Shown here one piece after another: positions 55,290 through 64,000 of a stretch of DNA of 64,000 bases; the first letter of the stretch is position 1, and each line of letters opens with the position of its first letter. The translations under genes were made by a program, and so were the position numbers. Source of the stretch: Microvirga pakistanensis. GTDB taxonomy: Bacteria; Pseudomonadota; Alphaproteobacteria; Rhizobiales; Beijerinckiaceae. Below the pieces are notes generated by a model. The model worked only from the letters and a program-made list of their open reading frames with translations, had not been told where the DNA came from and did not search any database. The stretch covers positions 1 to 64,000 of the forward strand of contig NZ_SPJX01000186.1 of NCBI RefSeq assembly GCF_004458765.1. The letters are read 5' to 3'.

Positions 55290-56027
55290 ATGTCCGATCT
55301 GAAGCAGCCCAGCCGTCGCAAGCCTCCGTCGAAGCCCGCCGTGCCCGCGAAGGCCGTCGGGAAAGCCTTGCGCCTGCGGGCGCCCAAGCCCGTCGACCGG
55401 GCCACCATGATCGAAATCTTCCGCCGCCTCAAGGAGGCGAACCCCGAGCCCAAGGGCGAACTGGATTACACCAACCCCTATACGCTGCTCGTGGCCGTGG
55501 CGCTTTCCGCCCAAGCCACGGATGTGGGCGTCAACAAGGCGACGAAGGGACTGTTTGCCATTGTCGATACGCCGGAAAAGATGCTGGCCCTCGGCGAGGA
55601 GGGGCTTCGTCAGCACATCAAGACGCTGAACTTCTTCAACACCAAGGCGAAGAACGTCATCGCCCTGTCCCGGCGCCTCGTGGAGGAGTTCGGCGGCGAG
55701 GTGCCCCATTCCGTCGAGATCCTGGAGACCCTGCCGGGCGTGGGCCGCAAGACCGCCAGCGTGGTGGTCAACATCGCCTTCGGCGATCCGCGGGTGGCGG
55801 TGGATACGCATATTTTCCGGGTCACGAACCGGCTGCCTCTCGCCGTCACCAAGACGCCGCTCGATACGCAGGAAGCGTTGGAGAAGCTGATCCCGGACGA
55901 GTACCGGCTCCACGCCCATCACTGGCTCATTCTGCACGGGCGCTACATCTGCAAGGCGCGCAGGCCCGAGTGCTGGCGCTGCCCGGTCAACGATCTGTGC
56001 CGCTATCCGGACAAGACCATTCCTTGA
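55290..56027 (+). CDS. nth: endonuclease III (DNA glycosylase/AP lyase)
   Basis: A 245-residue base-excision repair enzyme for oxidised pyrimidines. A basic 45-residue N-terminus precedes the domain. It has ALSAQATDVGVNKAT, the HhH motif LPGVGRKTASVVV with the catalytic Lys, VDTHIFRVTNR with the catalytic Asp, and the [4Fe-4S] ligands C-x6-C-x2-C-x5-C in CKARRPECWRCPVNDLC. The ATG at 55290 is first in frame after the divergent DUF2244 start. Confidence 0.96.
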   Translation: MSDLKQPSRRKPPSKPAVPAKAVGKALRLRAPKPVDRATMIEIFRRLKEANPEPKGELDYTNPYTLLVAVALSAQATDVGVNKATKGLFAIVDTPEKMLALGEEGLRQHIKTLNFFNTKAKNVIALSRRLVEEFGGEVPHSVEILETLPGVGRKTASVVVNIAFGDPRVAVDTHIFRVTNRLPLAVTKTPLDTQEALEKLIPDEYRLHAHHWLILHGRYICKARRPECWRCPVNDLCRYPDKTIP

Positions 56028-56034
56028 CGGTCAG

Positions 56035-56148
56035 CCTCATCCCCGGCGGCTGCGCACCAGCCGAGAAGGGGATCCACTCCCATGCACAGCGCTTTGGATT
56101 CCCTTCCCCTGCGAGGGCTTCGCCCTCTCCGGCCGGGAATGACAAGGT
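56035..56148. repeat. family A-like intergenic repeat, copy 6
   Basis: Opens with CCTCATCCCCGGCGGCTGCG and ends GGCCGGGAATGACAAGG, with GCGAGGGCTTCGCCCTC inside. More divergent than other copies. Between convergent nth and the small Cys-rich gene. Confidence 0.55.
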
Positions 56149-56151
56149 GGG

Positions 56152-56397
56152 TTAAGGCCTGAGACAGCGCGGAGCGCCCGGCACGCAGGCGATGCCGGGC
56201 GTCGAGCAGGCAAGTCCCTGCAGGGTGCGGGCGCAGACGATGCAGCCGTCGGTCCACTCGGAGCAGGCAGGCTCGGGCCCAGTCCGTCGGTCCTGGTCCG
56301 GAGTCCCGAGGACGGCTACGAGCACCGCCAGCACCGTCATGACCAGGGCCGCCAGGATGGCGAGCGAGACGGCGAGGGCTTCGTCACGTTGGGGCAC
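56152..56397 (-). CDS. small membrane-anchored Cys-rich protein
   Basis: 81 residues from GTG at 56397, only 3 bp after the uppP stop. One helix (about 9-31, VSLAILAALVMTVLAVLVAV) then a short periplasmic tail with seven closely spaced Cys/Trp landmarks: CSEWTDGCIVCARTL, GLACSTPGIACVPG and CLRP. The even Cys count (six) suggests disulfides or metal binding. I recall similar WTDGCxxC ... CSTPGIAC tails in Rhizobiales hypothetical proteins, without function. Co-transcription with uppP suggests an envelope role. Confidence 0.7.
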   Translation of the reverse strand: MPQRDEALAVSLAILAALVMTVLAVLVAVLGTPDQDRRTGPEPACSEWTDGCIVCARTLQGLACSTPGIACVPGAPRCLRP

Positions 56398-56400
56398 GGT

Positions 56401-57198
56401 TCACCCGAAGGCGATGAGGCCGGCAAGCCCTGCCGCCCCGAGGATGATCCGCCAGTAGGCGAACGGCGTGAAGCCGTGGCGGGAGACATAATCGAGCAGG
56501 GTCTTCACCACGACGACGGCGGCGATGAAGGCCGCGATGAAGCCCGCCACGATGGTGACGGCGTCGTTGGCCGTCAGGATCTTGTAGTTCTTCAGGAGAT
56601 CGTAGGTGAAGGCTCCGGCCATGGTGGGCATGGCCAGGAAGAACGAGAATTCCGCCGCGGCCCGCTTCGAGGCCCCCATCAGCATGGCGCCCACGATGGT
56701 GGCGCCCGAGCGGGACACGCCGGGGATCATCGCGAGGCATTGGAGAATGCCGATCTTGAGATACATCGACAGGGGAAAGCGGGTGGCGTCGTCCCGGGTG
56801 GCGTTGAGGGGCATGCGGTCGACCAGGAGGAGCACGAAGCCGCCCGCGATCAGGGTCATGCACACGATCCAGGGGTCGAAGAGCACCTCCTTGATGAAGC
56901 CGTGCAGCACCGCGCCGATGAGCGCGGCCGGCAGGAAGGCGATCACGACGCCCACCACGAAGCGCCGCGCGTCCGGATCGTGCGGCAGGGCCTTGGCGAT
57001 GGTCCAGAGCTTGTTGAAATAGACCGAGAGGATCGCCAGGATCGCGCCGAGCTGGACCAGCACCTCGAAGGTCTTTCCGGTGGATTCGAACCCCAGGAAG
57101 TGCCCGACGAGAAGCAGGTGGCCGGTGGAGGAGACGGGCAGGAACTCGGTCAGCCCTTCGATGAGGCCCAGGAAGAGCGCCTCGATGATGTTCGTCAT
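56401..57198 (-). CDS. uppP: undecaprenyl-diphosphatase UppP (BacA)
   Basis: A 265-residue, eight-helix enzyme that recycles undecaprenyl pyrophosphate to the carrier lipid used in peptidoglycan synthesis. The signature [19 protein letters not shown] and the second motif [17 protein letters not shown] are intact. Overexpression gives bacitracin resistance in other species. The ATG at 57198 matches the family start ([16 protein letters not shown]). Followed after 3 bp by the small Cys-rich gene. Confidence 0.96.
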   Translation of the reverse strand: MTNIIEALFLGLIEGLTEFLPVSSTGHLLLVGHFLGFESTGKTFEVLVQLGAILAILSVYFNKLWTIAKALPHDPDARRFVVGVVIAFLPAALIGAVLHGFIKEVLFDPWIVCMTLIAGGFVLLLVDRMPLNATRDDATRFPLSMYLKIGILQCLAMIPGVSRSGATIVGAMLMGASKRAAAEFSFFLAMPTMAGAFTYDLLKNYKILTANDAVTIVAGFIAAFIAAVVVVKTLLDYVSRHGFTPFAYWRIILGAAGLAGLIAFG

Positions 57199-57375
57199 CG
57201 TTGAAATTCCTTGAAACGGCGCCAGATGCAGGGGCGCTCCCGGACGTGTCAAGAAAGCATTGCACCGCCAAGGCCGTCTTCATGCGTCTGGAACATGAGA
57301 TTCACCAAAATTCCTTACCGCCCGTTAACAGGACGCGGCCTTATTCTCGCCGCCTGTTTCGCGCTCACATAGTTC

Positions 57376-58068
57376 ATGGCCACCCTGCATTCCTATCCCT
57401 TTTGCCCGCATTCGCGGTTTGCGCGCCTGATCCTAGCGGAAACGGGTCTGGCGGCGGACCTCGTCGAGGAGAAGCCGTGGGAGCGGCGCATTCCTCTTCT
57501 GGAGGTGAACCCTGCCGGGAATCTCCCTCTGCTGGTGGATGACAGTGGCCTGGCCGTGCCCGGGGCACGGGGAATTGCGGATTACCTCGATGATGTTCGG
57601 GGGGACATGCTGAGCGACCGCAGGCTTCTGCCGCAGGGGCTCGAGCAAAGGGTGGAGGTTCGGCGCCTGCTCGACTGGTTCCTGGGCAAGTTCCACGAGG
57701 AGGTCTCGGAGTATCTTGCCACAGAAAAGATCTACAAGCGGTTCATGCCGGCCGAACTCGGCGGCGGTCCCCCCGATATGGGGGCGATTCGCGCGGCGCG
57801 GACCAATGTGCGATATCACTTGAAATATATCGGTTTTCTGATTTCCAAGCGGAATTGGCTGGCCGGCGACCAGATGACCTATGCGGATCTGGCGGCGGCT
57901 GCCCATCTCTCGGTGGTGGATTATCTCGGCGACGTGCCATGGGACGAGAACGAGACGGCGAAATACTGGTACGCCCGGGTGAAGTCCCGGCCGTCCTTTC
58001 GCGCGCTCCTGGCCGACCGGGTCCCGGGGATGGCGCCGGCGGAACACTACGACGATCTGGACTTTTGA
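57376..58068 (+). CDS. glutathione S-transferase family protein
   Basis: 230 residues. The thioredoxin-like N-terminal domain has [21 protein letters not shown], then [30 protein letters not shown]; an all-helical C-terminal domain follows with [20 protein letters not shown]. Substrate unknown. The ATG at 57376 is well placed. Its TGA overlaps the TTG of queG (TTGA), so the two genes are translationally coupled, an arrangement often seen in alphaproteobacteria. Confidence 0.92.
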   Translation: MATLHSYPFCPHSRFARLILAETGLAADLVEEKPWERRIPLLEVNPAGNLPLLVDDSGLAVPGARGIADYLDDVRGDMLSDRRLLPQGLEQRVEVRRLLDWFLGKFHEEVSEYLATEKIYKRFMPAELGGGPPDMGAIRAARTNVRYHLKYIGFLISKRNWLAGDQMTYADLAAAAHLSVVDYLGDVPWDENETAKYWYARVKSRPSFRALLADRVPGMAPAEHYDDLDF

Positions 58069-59210
58069 ACGGCGAAGCCTTGAAGCGCGCCTTCGTGGAG
58101 CGCGCCAAGCGGATCGGCTTCGACACGATCCGCATCACAGCCCCGGATGCCATCCCGCTCGCGCCGGAGCGCCTGAAGGCATGGCTGGAGGCCGGCCATC
58201 ACGGCTCCATGGACTGGATGGAGGACACCGCCGAGCGTCGCGCGGATCCGCGCGCGCTCTGGCCCGACGTGCGCAGCGTCATTCTGCTGGGGGTCAATTA
58301 CGGTCCGACCGGCGATCCGCTGGAGACGCTCGCGAAGAGGGATCACGGATCGATCTCGATCTATGCGCGCAACCGTGACTATCACGACGTGATCAAGGGG
58401 AAGCTCAAGGAGATCGCGGGCTTCCTCGCGTCAAAGGCATCCTCCGACGTGAAGGTGTTCGTGGATACGGCGCCGGTCATGGAAAAGCCCCTGGCCGAAG
58501 CGGCCGGCCTCGGATTCCAGGGCAAGCACACGGTCATCGTCTCGCGCGAGTTCGGCAACTGGCTCTTCCTGGGCGCGATCTTCACCACGGCGGAGCTGCC
58601 CGTCGACGAGCCGGAGCGCAACCATTGCGGTTCGTGCCGCCGCTGCCTCGACATCTGCCCGACGAACGCCTTTCCGGCCCCGTTCCAGCTCGATGCGCGG
58701 CGCTGCGTGTCGTATCTCACGATCGAGCACAAGGGACATATTCCGGAGGAACTGCGCCCCGGCATCGGCAACCGCATCTTCGGCTGCGACGATTGCCTAG
58801 CCGTCTGCCCATGGAACAAGTTCGCGCGGGCAAGCCGCGAGGCGAAGCTGATGCAGCGGGACGATCTCGTGGCCCTGCCGCTCGCGGAATTGGCGCGGCT
58901 CGACGATGCCGCCTTCCGCGCCCGCTTCTCCGGCACGCCCGTCAAGCGCACCGGGCGCGACCGCTTTCTCCGAAACGTCCTTATCGCGATCGGCAATTCA
59001 GGCGATGCCGCTCTGGCCGATGAGGCCGTGCGCCTTCTCGACGATCCCTCGCCCCTCGTGCGGGCCATGGCGGTCTGGGCCATCGGCCGTCTGCTTCCGC
59101 GAGAAGCCGCCGCGTCGCTCGGGGCGGGCCGCTTCGAGCACGAGAGCGATGCGGATGTGCGCGAGGAATGGAGCCGGGTGCTTGCATTGCCGGAAGAGGC
59201 GGCTGCGTGA
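58065..59210 (+). CDS. queG: epoxyqueuosine reductase QueG
   Basis: 381 residues. The cobalamin/oxidoreductase N-terminal domain ends near residue 180. Two [4Fe-4S] motifs follow, [13 protein letters not shown] and [11 protein letters not shown], and then a C-terminal HEAT-like helical repeat (about 300-375, [29 protein letters not shown]). QueG performs the last step of queuosine synthesis in tRNA. The TTG at 58065 overlaps the GST stop; no ATG lies near the domain start, so TTG is preferred. Confidence 0.94.
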   Translation: MNGEALKRAFVERAKRIGFDTIRITAPDAIPLAPERLKAWLEAGHHGSMDWMEDTAERRADPRALWPDVRSVILLGVNYGPTGDPLETLAKRDHGSISIYARNRDYHDVIKGKLKEIAGFLASKASSDVKVFVDTAPVMEKPLAEAAGLGFQGKHTVIVSREFGNWLFLGAIFTTAELPVDEPERNHCGSCRRCLDICPTNAFPAPFQLDARRCVSYLTIEHKGHIPEELRPGIGNRIFGCDDCLAVCPWNKFARASREAKLMQRDDLVALPLAELARLDDAAFRARFSGTPVKRTGRDRFLRNVLIAIGNSGDAALADEAVRLLDDPSPLVRAMAVWAIGRLLPREAAASLGAGRFEHESDADVREEWSRVLALPEEAAA

Positions 59211-59249
59211 GGCTGCTTCTCGCCGGGACATCGACGTCTGCGCCTGCGC

Positions 59250-60236
59250 TCACGCCGCGTGGCGGTTCGCGTTGGGGCCGAAATGGTCGATGTAGCGCGG
59301 ATTGATCGCCGAGACGGGGAGAACGACGAGCACGTCCGTGGTGCCGAATTGCGGGTCGATCACGGCACCTGTTCCGAAGGTGGCGCCAAGGCGTAGATAT
59401 CCCTTGACCAGCGGCGGCAAGGCATGCAGGGCGGCTTTGGGGTCGACGGCCTCCTTCGGGAGAACGTCCATCCGCGTGAAACGCTCGGGCAAGGCCCTGG
59501 CCTGCCACTCGGGGGGCGCCGCCGCGTAGTGATGGAGGAAGCTCAGGGGGAGGGCGAGGTCCTGCGGGTTCGTGCCTTCCAGGCTCGCGCAGCCGATCAT
59601 CACGTCGATCTTGTGATGGAGCACGTAGGTCCAAATCCCGTGCCACAGCAGTTCGACCGTGCGCTTGTTGCGGTAGGGCTCGAGCACGCAGGAGCGGCCG
59701 AGTTCGAGAAATCGCAATGAAGCATGCGCCTTCAGCAGCGGAGCGATGTCGTATTCGCCGCGGGTGTAGAAGCCCTGATGGCGTTCCGCCACATCCTGGC
59801 GCAGGAGGCGATAGGTGCCGACCACTTTCGGCTTGGCGCGCCGCAGAGGTCCCGCCTTCCCGTCATGGTCGAGAACGAGAAGATGGTCGCAGACGGCATC
59901 GTATTCATCCACATCTCGGCGCAAGAGCAAGGCCGTTCCCTTGGGCACGGCCGACATCTCCTCGTAGAAGACCTTGAATCGCAATTTTTGCGCCTGGCGA
60001 ATCTCCCGGACCGTCGTCGCGAGACGCACTTCCAGGGAGCCGATCCGGCCGAGCACGGGGTCGAGGTCGCCATAGCTGCGGAGGGTCCTCCTCACCATCG
60101 TCCGCAAGCTCTTCAAAGCGGGAGCCAGCGTGGGTTTCATGGACGCTGCCATTCCATTCCGCAGGAAAGTCGTCATCGCGCTCTCGTGGGCCGGTCGGTC
60201 GGTGGTTGTGCCGGTCTTGCGCGGTGACATAGCCAT
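59250..60236 (-). CDS. olsB: L-ornithine N-alpha-acyltransferase OlsB
   Basis: 328 residues. A GNAT-like acyltransferase: LEVRLATTVREIRQAQKLRF, KVFYEEMSA, RRDVDEYDAVCDHLLVLD, TYRLLRQDVAERHQGFY, ELGRSCVLEPYRNKRTVELLW. These are the hallmarks of OlsB, which makes lyso-ornithine lipid from 3-hydroxyacyl-ACP and ornithine. The N-terminal 50 residues are a loose basic extension; internal ATGs at residues 21 and 29 could be the true start. OlsA is not in the window. With a PmtA-like enzyme at 49.4 kb, the genome makes non-phosphorus and methylated lipids. Confidence 0.9.
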   Translation of the reverse strand: MAMSPRKTGTTTDRPAHESAMTTFLRNGMAASMKPTLAPALKSLRTMVRRTLRSYGDLDPVLGRIGSLEVRLATTVREIRQAQKLRFKVFYEEMSAVPKGTALLLRRDVDEYDAVCDHLLVLDHDGKAGPLRRAKPKVVGTYRLLRQDVAERHQGFYTRGEYDIAPLLKAHASLRFLELGRSCVLEPYRNKRTVELLWHGIWTYVLHHKIDVMIGCASLEGTNPQDLALPLSFLHHYAAAPPEWQARALPERFTRMDVLPKEAVDPKAALHALPPLVKGYLRLGATFGTGAVIDPQFGTTDVLVVLPVSAINPRYIDHFGPNANRHAA

Positions 60237-60313
60237 CTTTTCATACCGTTATGTGACGCAATCTATCACAATCGAAGTGGGATTTCACAAGAATGCCTCG
60301 TTGATCCCAGGGG

Positions 60314-61849
60314 TCACGCCGCAGAGCGGCGGTCCGCATGGGCTCGGTAGGACAGGGCCTCGGCCACATGGATGCGTCGGACGTGCTCTTCTCCATCGAG
60401 ATCGGCGAGCGTCCGGCTGACTTTCAGAACCCGGTGGAAGCCGCGCGCCGAGAGGCGCATGGCATTGGCGGCATCGCGGATCAGGGAGAGCCCGTCCGGA
60501 TCCGGCTGCGCCACGTCTTCCAGAAGACCCGGCGGGCAGGCGGCATTGGTCATGACGCCGGTCGCTTTCAGAGCGGAATAGCGCTTCTCCTGGCGTTCGC
60601 GCGCCGCCGCCACCCGGGCGGCGATTTGGGCCGAGCCCTCTTTCGGGGGTGGCAGAATGAGGTCGGTTGCGGTCACCGCGGGCACATCGATGGCCAGATC
60701 GATGCGGTCGAGAAGGGGTCCGGAGAGACGCGCCTGGTATTGGGCGATGCACCGCTCGTTCGGCTGGCGCCGGCAGACATAGCCGGGCTCCGTTCCCTGT
60801 CCGCAGCGGCAGGGATTCATGGCGGCGACGAGCTGGAACCGCGCCGGATAGGTCACCCGGTGATTCGCCCGTGCGATCAGGATCTCCCCCGTCTCCAGGG
60901 GCTGGCGCAGGGAATCGAGCACCTGTGGCTGGAACTCGGGCAATTCGTCGAGGAAGAGCACGCCATGGTGGGCAAGCGATGCCTCGCCGGGTCTGGCGTT
61001 GAGCCCACCGCCGACGAGGGCCGCCATGGAGGCGGAATGATGCGGGGCCCTGAAAGGCCGCCGGTTCGAGAGCGCGCCGTTCGCCAGGAGGCCCGCCACC
61101 GACTGGATCATGGAGATCTCCAGGAGCTCGCGGGGCGAGAGCGGCGGCAGGATCGAGGGCAGGCGCTGGGCCAGCATGGACTTGCCCGCGCCGGGAGGTC
61201 CGCTCATCAGCAGGTTGTGCCCTCCGGCAGCCGCGATCTCGAGGGTTCGCTTGGCGCTTTCCTGGCCCTTGATGTCGCGAAGATCCGGCAGGGCATGGGT
61301 GGCCGGCATGATGGCGGGCTCCGGCCGGCGCATCACCTGCGTGCCCTTGAAATGGTTCGCGAGCTGGATCAGAGAGCGCGGCGCGAGGATCTCGAGCTCG
61401 CTGCTGGCCCAGGCCGCTTCGGGGCCGCAGGGTTCCGGACAAACGAGTCCGTGCCGCTGCTCCACGGCGGCCATGGCGGCGGGCAGAACGCCGGCCACCG
61501 AGGTGATGGAGCCGTCGAGGGCCAGCTCCCAGAGGACCGTGAAGCCCCCAAGGGCATCTTCCGGGATGGCTCCGATGGCCGCCATGACCCCCAGAGCAAT
61601 GGGGAGATCATAGTGGCTGCCTTCCTTGGGAAGGTCGGCCGGAGCGAGATTGACGGTGATGCGCTTGGCCGGAAGCGCCAGCCCCGAGGCGAGGAGGGCC
61701 GAGCGCACCCGCTCACGGGATTCCGCCACGGCCTTGTCGGGCAGGCCAACGACCGTGAAGGCCACCGTGCCCGAGGAAATCTGCACCTGAACGTCAACCG
61801 TGCGCGCTTCGATTCCCTCGAACGCAACCGTGGAAACGCGCGTGACCAT
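60314..61849 (-). CDS. YifB/ComM-family Mg-chelatase-like AAA+ ATPase
   Basis: 511 residues. The N-terminal ChlI domain starts MVTRVSTVAFEGIEARTVDV, and Lon-like motifs GLPDKAVAESRERVR and LPIALGVMAA follow. AAA+ Walker A is SGPPGAGKSML (216-226), Walker B GVLFLDELPEF, and the C-terminal Mg_chelatase_C follows with ARGFHRVLKVSRTLADLDG. ComM relatives act in natural transformation as a branch-migration helicase. The role here is inferred. The ATG at 61849 begins the conserved domain; the frame to 61879 is a loose extension. Confidence 0.93.
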   Translation of the reverse strand: MVTRVSTVAFEGIEARTVDVQVQISSGTVAFTVVGLPDKAVAESRERVRSALLASGLALPAKRITVNLAPADLPKEGSHYDLPIALGVMAAIGAIPEDALGGFTVLWELALDGSITSVAGVLPAAMAAVEQRHGLVCPEPCGPEAAWASSELEILAPRSLIQLANHFKGTQVMRRPEPAIMPATHALPDLRDIKGQESAKRTLEIAAAGGHNLLMSGPPGAGKSMLAQRLPSILPPLSPRELLEISMIQSVAGLLANGALSNRRPFRAPHHSASMAALVGGGLNARPGEASLAHHGVLFLDELPEFQPQVLDSLRQPLETGEILIARANHRVTYPARFQLVAAMNPCRCGQGTEPGYVCRRQPNERCIAQYQARLSGPLLDRIDLAIDVPAVTATDLILPPPKEGSAQIAARVAAARERQEKRYSALKATGVMTNAACPPGLLEDVAQPDPDGLSLIRDAANAMRLSARGFHRVLKVSRTLADLDGEEHVRRIHVAEALSYRAHADRRSAA

Positions 61850-61955
61850 CCGACTCGAACTCCCAGCAAGCCATGGCAACTCTAGCGCGAGCGTCCGAAA
61901 CTGAATAGTGTTTCAACTGATCGAGCCTGACTGCGAAAAGCCTTGTGAAACAGGC

Positions 61956-61980
61956 GGAACCCTCTGGACCTTATGGCGTT
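61956..61980 (+). promoter_or_regulatory. EcfG-type general-stress promoter upstream of the response regulator
   Basis: GGAAC (61956-61960), 16-nt spacer, CGTT (61977-61980): exact consensus. It is 375 bp before the response regulator start, so it implies a long leader or an intervening short ORF (see 61981-62354). Confidence 0.65.
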
Positions 61981-62354
61981 AAGTCACACTGTGCCGGGGA
62001 AATGGGCCAAGCCCATTCAAGGGGGATTGTTCCGTGACAAGAGAAGCGATGATGGCCGGACCCGATGCGGGGGCGGCTCCATTCCAAGCGCGCGAGCCGG
62101 CAGGGCTCCCGAGCGCATGAACCGGACAGCCATGCCCTCTCGACCGGCGCTGTCCTGCAAGGTAACCGTCCTTCCGGTGCGGCAGCAGCGCGATACGTAT
62201 CGTGGTCGCCATCCAACGGCATCGAAGCAAACCATCTTTGACGATATGCATAATCAACAGCCCGGGAACCAGTTGACTTGGTACGCGCGAAAGCCAGGTA
62301 AAACAGCTGAGTTTATTGGATCTCTCATGCTGCAGGATGCCAAGGAGGCACGGG
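61981..62354 (+). other. 374-bp leader with unconfirmed short ORFs
   Basis: A GTG at 62034 (AAGGGGG upstream) opens a 28-codon frame ending at 62120. Its ATGA overlaps an 81-codon frame (62117-62362) that runs 8 nt into the regulator's start. Neither resembles a known family (not NepR by eye), and codon quality is poor in places. They could be leader peptides or chance. Confidence 0.3.
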
Positions 62355-62810
62355 TTGAGTAACGTGAAGCCTTTGCGCATCCTCATCGTCGAGGACGAGT
62401 TCCTGATTGCGCTGGAACTCGAGAGTCTCCTTCAGGATGCGGGACACGATGTGGTCGGAATCGCCGCCTCGTCCCATGAAGCCATCGCTCTCGGCCAGCA
62501 ACTCGCGCCCGATCTCGCATTCGTGGACATCCATCTGGCCGATGGCCTGACCGGGATCGACGTCGCCCGCAGCCTCTCGGACCAGCATCATGTGACCGTG
62601 CTGTTCATGACCGCCAATGCCAAGCGCATTCCTGAGGATTTCGCCGGAGCCCGCGGCGTGATCGCGAAGCCCTATACCGAGCGTGGCGTGAGGGAGGCTC
62701 TGGCCTATGTCACCGCCGAGCAGGAGCAGGAAGCGGGCGGCACGGACCGGATGACGTTCATCCCCTTCGACGCGAAGAGCCGCGGCGACAGCAGCTCCAA
62801 GCGGTCCTGA
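62355..62810 (+). CDS. single-domain response regulator (CheY-like)
   Basis: A 151-residue REC-only protein. Acidic pocket is VEDE (12-15), phosphoacceptor Asp58 (LAFVDIHLADGLTG), conserved Thr86 (LFMTAN) and Lys105 (GVIAKPYTE). A flexible tail follows residue 125. The TTG at 62355 is chosen because AAGGAGG lies 6 nt upstream, whereas the longer ATG-less frame has none; a GTG at 62364 is an alternative. The REC surface resembles single-domain partners of HWE kinases and the PhyR pathway. An exact EcfG promoter lies upstream. No kinase is adjacent. Confidence 0.9.
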   Translation: MSNVKPLRILIVEDEFLIALELESLLQDAGHDVVGIAASSHEAIALGQQLAPDLAFVDIHLADGLTGIDVARSLSDQHHVTVLFMTANAKRIPEDFAGARGVIAKPYTERGVREALAYVTAEQEQEAGGTDRMTFIPFDAKSRGDSSSKRS

Positions 62811-62820
62811 GACCTTTCCT

Positions 62821-64000
62821 CTATCGTTGAGCCTTCAGGCGGTAAAGCGCTTCAAGCGCTTCACGCGGAGTCATCTGGTCGGGATCGAGAGCTGCGAGGC
62901 TCTCGCGCAGAATATCCCGTTGTGGGGCAGGGGGCGGCTCGGAGCGGGCCGGCACGGCAAACAGGGGCAGGTCGTCGACGAGTGCCCGCTTCGGGGCCTC
63001 CCGATTCGAACGCTCCAACTCGCTCAGGATGATCTTGGCCCTTTCGACCACGGCGGATGGAAGGCCCGCAAGGCGCGCCACCTGCAGTCCGTAGGAGCGG
63101 TCGGCGGCGCCGGGCACCACTTCGTGGAGGAACACCACGTCTCCGTTCCACTCCGTGACCTTCAGGGTTGCGTTGGAGATGCGCGGCAGCCGCTCGGCAA
63201 GGGCCGTCAGCTCGTGGAAATGCGTGGCGAAGAGCGCGCGGCAGCGATTGGCCTCGTGCAGGTGCTCGATGGCGGCCCAGGCGATGGACAGGCCGTCGAA
63301 GGTGGACGTGCCGCGCCCGATCTCGTCGAGGATGACGAGGGAGCGGGCGGTGGCCTGATTGAGGATGGCCGCCGTCTCCACCATCTCGACCATGAAGGTC
63401 GAGCGGCCGCGGGCGAGATCGTCGGCGGCGCCCACGCGGGAGAAGAGGCGGTCGACGACTCCGATATGCGCCTCCTGCGCGGGGACGAAGGATCCCATCT
63501 GCGCCAGGACCACGATGAGCGCATTCTGGCGCAGATACGTGGATTTGCCGCCCATGTTCGGTCCGGTGATCAGCAGGATGCAGCCCGCATCCGTGCCCGA
63601 AAGGTCGGCGTCGTTGGCGATGAAGGCGGTTCCCTCCCGTTTCAGGGCGGCCTCCACGACCGGATGGCGGCCGCCCTTCACCGTGAAGGCAAGGCTCGTG
63701 TCGATGGTGGGGCGGGTCCAGTTGAGGCGCACGGCGAGATCGGCGAGGGCGGCCGTCACATCGATCACGGCGATCGCCTCGGCGGCCGAGGCGACTTCGC
63801 CCGAAAGAGCGAGAAGTTCCTGCGTCATCTCGTCGAAGAGGCCGAGCTCGATCTTCAAGGCACGATCGGCCGCGGACGCGATCTTCGATTCCAGCTCGCC
63901 CAGTTCCTGCGTGGAGAAGCGCATGGCGCCCGCCATGGTCTGGCGGTGGATGAAGGTGTCCTTGAAAGGCTCCTTCAGCAGGTCCTCGCCCACGTTCTGC
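62821..64000 (-). CDS. mutS: DNA mismatch repair protein MutS (3' part, cut by window edge)
   Basis: The C-terminal 390-odd residues of MutS. Part of the lever/clamp region ([20 protein letters not shown]) is followed by the ATPase domain. Walker A is [17 protein letters not shown], followed by [14 protein letters not shown], Walker [17 protein letters not shown], and [14 protein letters not shown]. It ends with the conserved [12 protein letters not shown] helix. It recognises mismatches and recruits MutL. The 5' part (mismatch-binding domain) lies beyond 64000. Convergent with the response regulator, with only 10 bp between stops. Confidence 0.97.
   Translation of the reverse strand, partial: QNVGEDLLKEPFKDTFIHRQTMAGAMRFSTQELGELESKIASAADRALKIELGLFDEMTQELLALSGEVASAAEAIAVIDVTAALADLAVRLNWTRPTIDTSLAFTVKGGRHPVVEAALKREGTAFIANDADLSGTDAGCILLITGPNMGGKSTYLRQNALIVVLAQMGSFVPAQEAHIGVVDRLFSRVGAADDLARGRSTFMVEMVETAAILNQATARSLVILDEIGRGTSTFDGLSIAWAAIEHLHEANRCRALFATHFHELTALAERLPRISNATLKVTEWNGDVVFLHEVVPGAADRSYGLQVARLAGLPSAVVERAKIILSELERSNREAPKRALVDDLPLFAVPARSEPPPAPQRDILRESLAALDPDQMTPREALEALYRLKAQR

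Overview
The window is a high-GC alphaproteobacterial chromosome segment. I infer order Hyphomicrobiales (Rhizobiales), with a Methylobacteriaceae/Microvirga-like genome as best guess. The reasons are the hrcA|rph-rdgB and dnaK-dnaJ-PmtA-like-pyrF neighbourhoods, an ornithine-lipid OlsB, DUF1127 and DUF1330 proteins, HWE-family kinase signalling, EcfG-type (GGAAC-N16-CGTT) promoters, and dispersed intergenic palindromes. Nearly all of the window is ordinary core genome. I see no CRISPR array, rRNA operon, complete prophage or intact insertion sequence.

Layout. 1-2.6 kb is an accessory scar: a possible glycosyltransferase fragment, a Tat-exported metallo-beta-lactamase-fold hydrolase, and a tyrosine recombinase cut off inside its catalytic domain, next to tRNA-Ser(GGA). 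2.8-7.8 kb holds msrA, mepA and a stress cluster: a membrane-tailed SDR, a PRC-barrel protein and a histone-H1-like Lys/Ala repeat protein. Each of these three genes has a perfect EcfG-type promoter. 8-16 kb carries an EamA permease overlapped by a RecD-like helicase, a DUF1328 peptide, a TRAP binding protein, a lytic transglycosylase, an HWE kinase, arsC and a second SDR. 16-23 kb has an MFS transporter, lepA, sulP and an APC permease.

23-32 kb has hrcA divergent from rph-rdgB, then DUF2852/TetR, hemW, gshB, a lipid kinase, DUF1127 and a LysR regulator. 32-39 kb has rsmI-yraN divergent from an LpoA-like lipoprotein, and an ssuA-ssuC-ssuB-like ABC operon ending in an OsmC gene. 38.9-48.6 kb has glnD, grpE, a TRIC/YadS-like channel, alkB, gpmA, an overlapping DUF1330-DUF1330-GNAT-dapB run, and a DKNYY-like protein. 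48.7-53.4 kb is pyrF, a PmtA-like methyltransferase, dnaJ and dnaK. 53.8-64 kb has an AraC-MGMT fusion, DUF2244, nth, uppP with a small Cys-rich partner, a GST overlapping queG, olsB, a YifB/ComM-like ATPase, a single-domain response regulator with an upstream EcfG-type promoter, and the 3' part of mutS.

The most coherent signal is regulatory. Four exact GGAAC-N16-CGTT promoters, all with 16-nt spacers, tie the SDR, PRC-barrel, H1-like protein and response regulator to a PhyR/EcfG-type general stress response. HrcA, GrpE, DnaK, DnaJ and LepA represent the protein-folding and translation stress machinery. Two families of intergenic inverted repeats punctuate gene ends.
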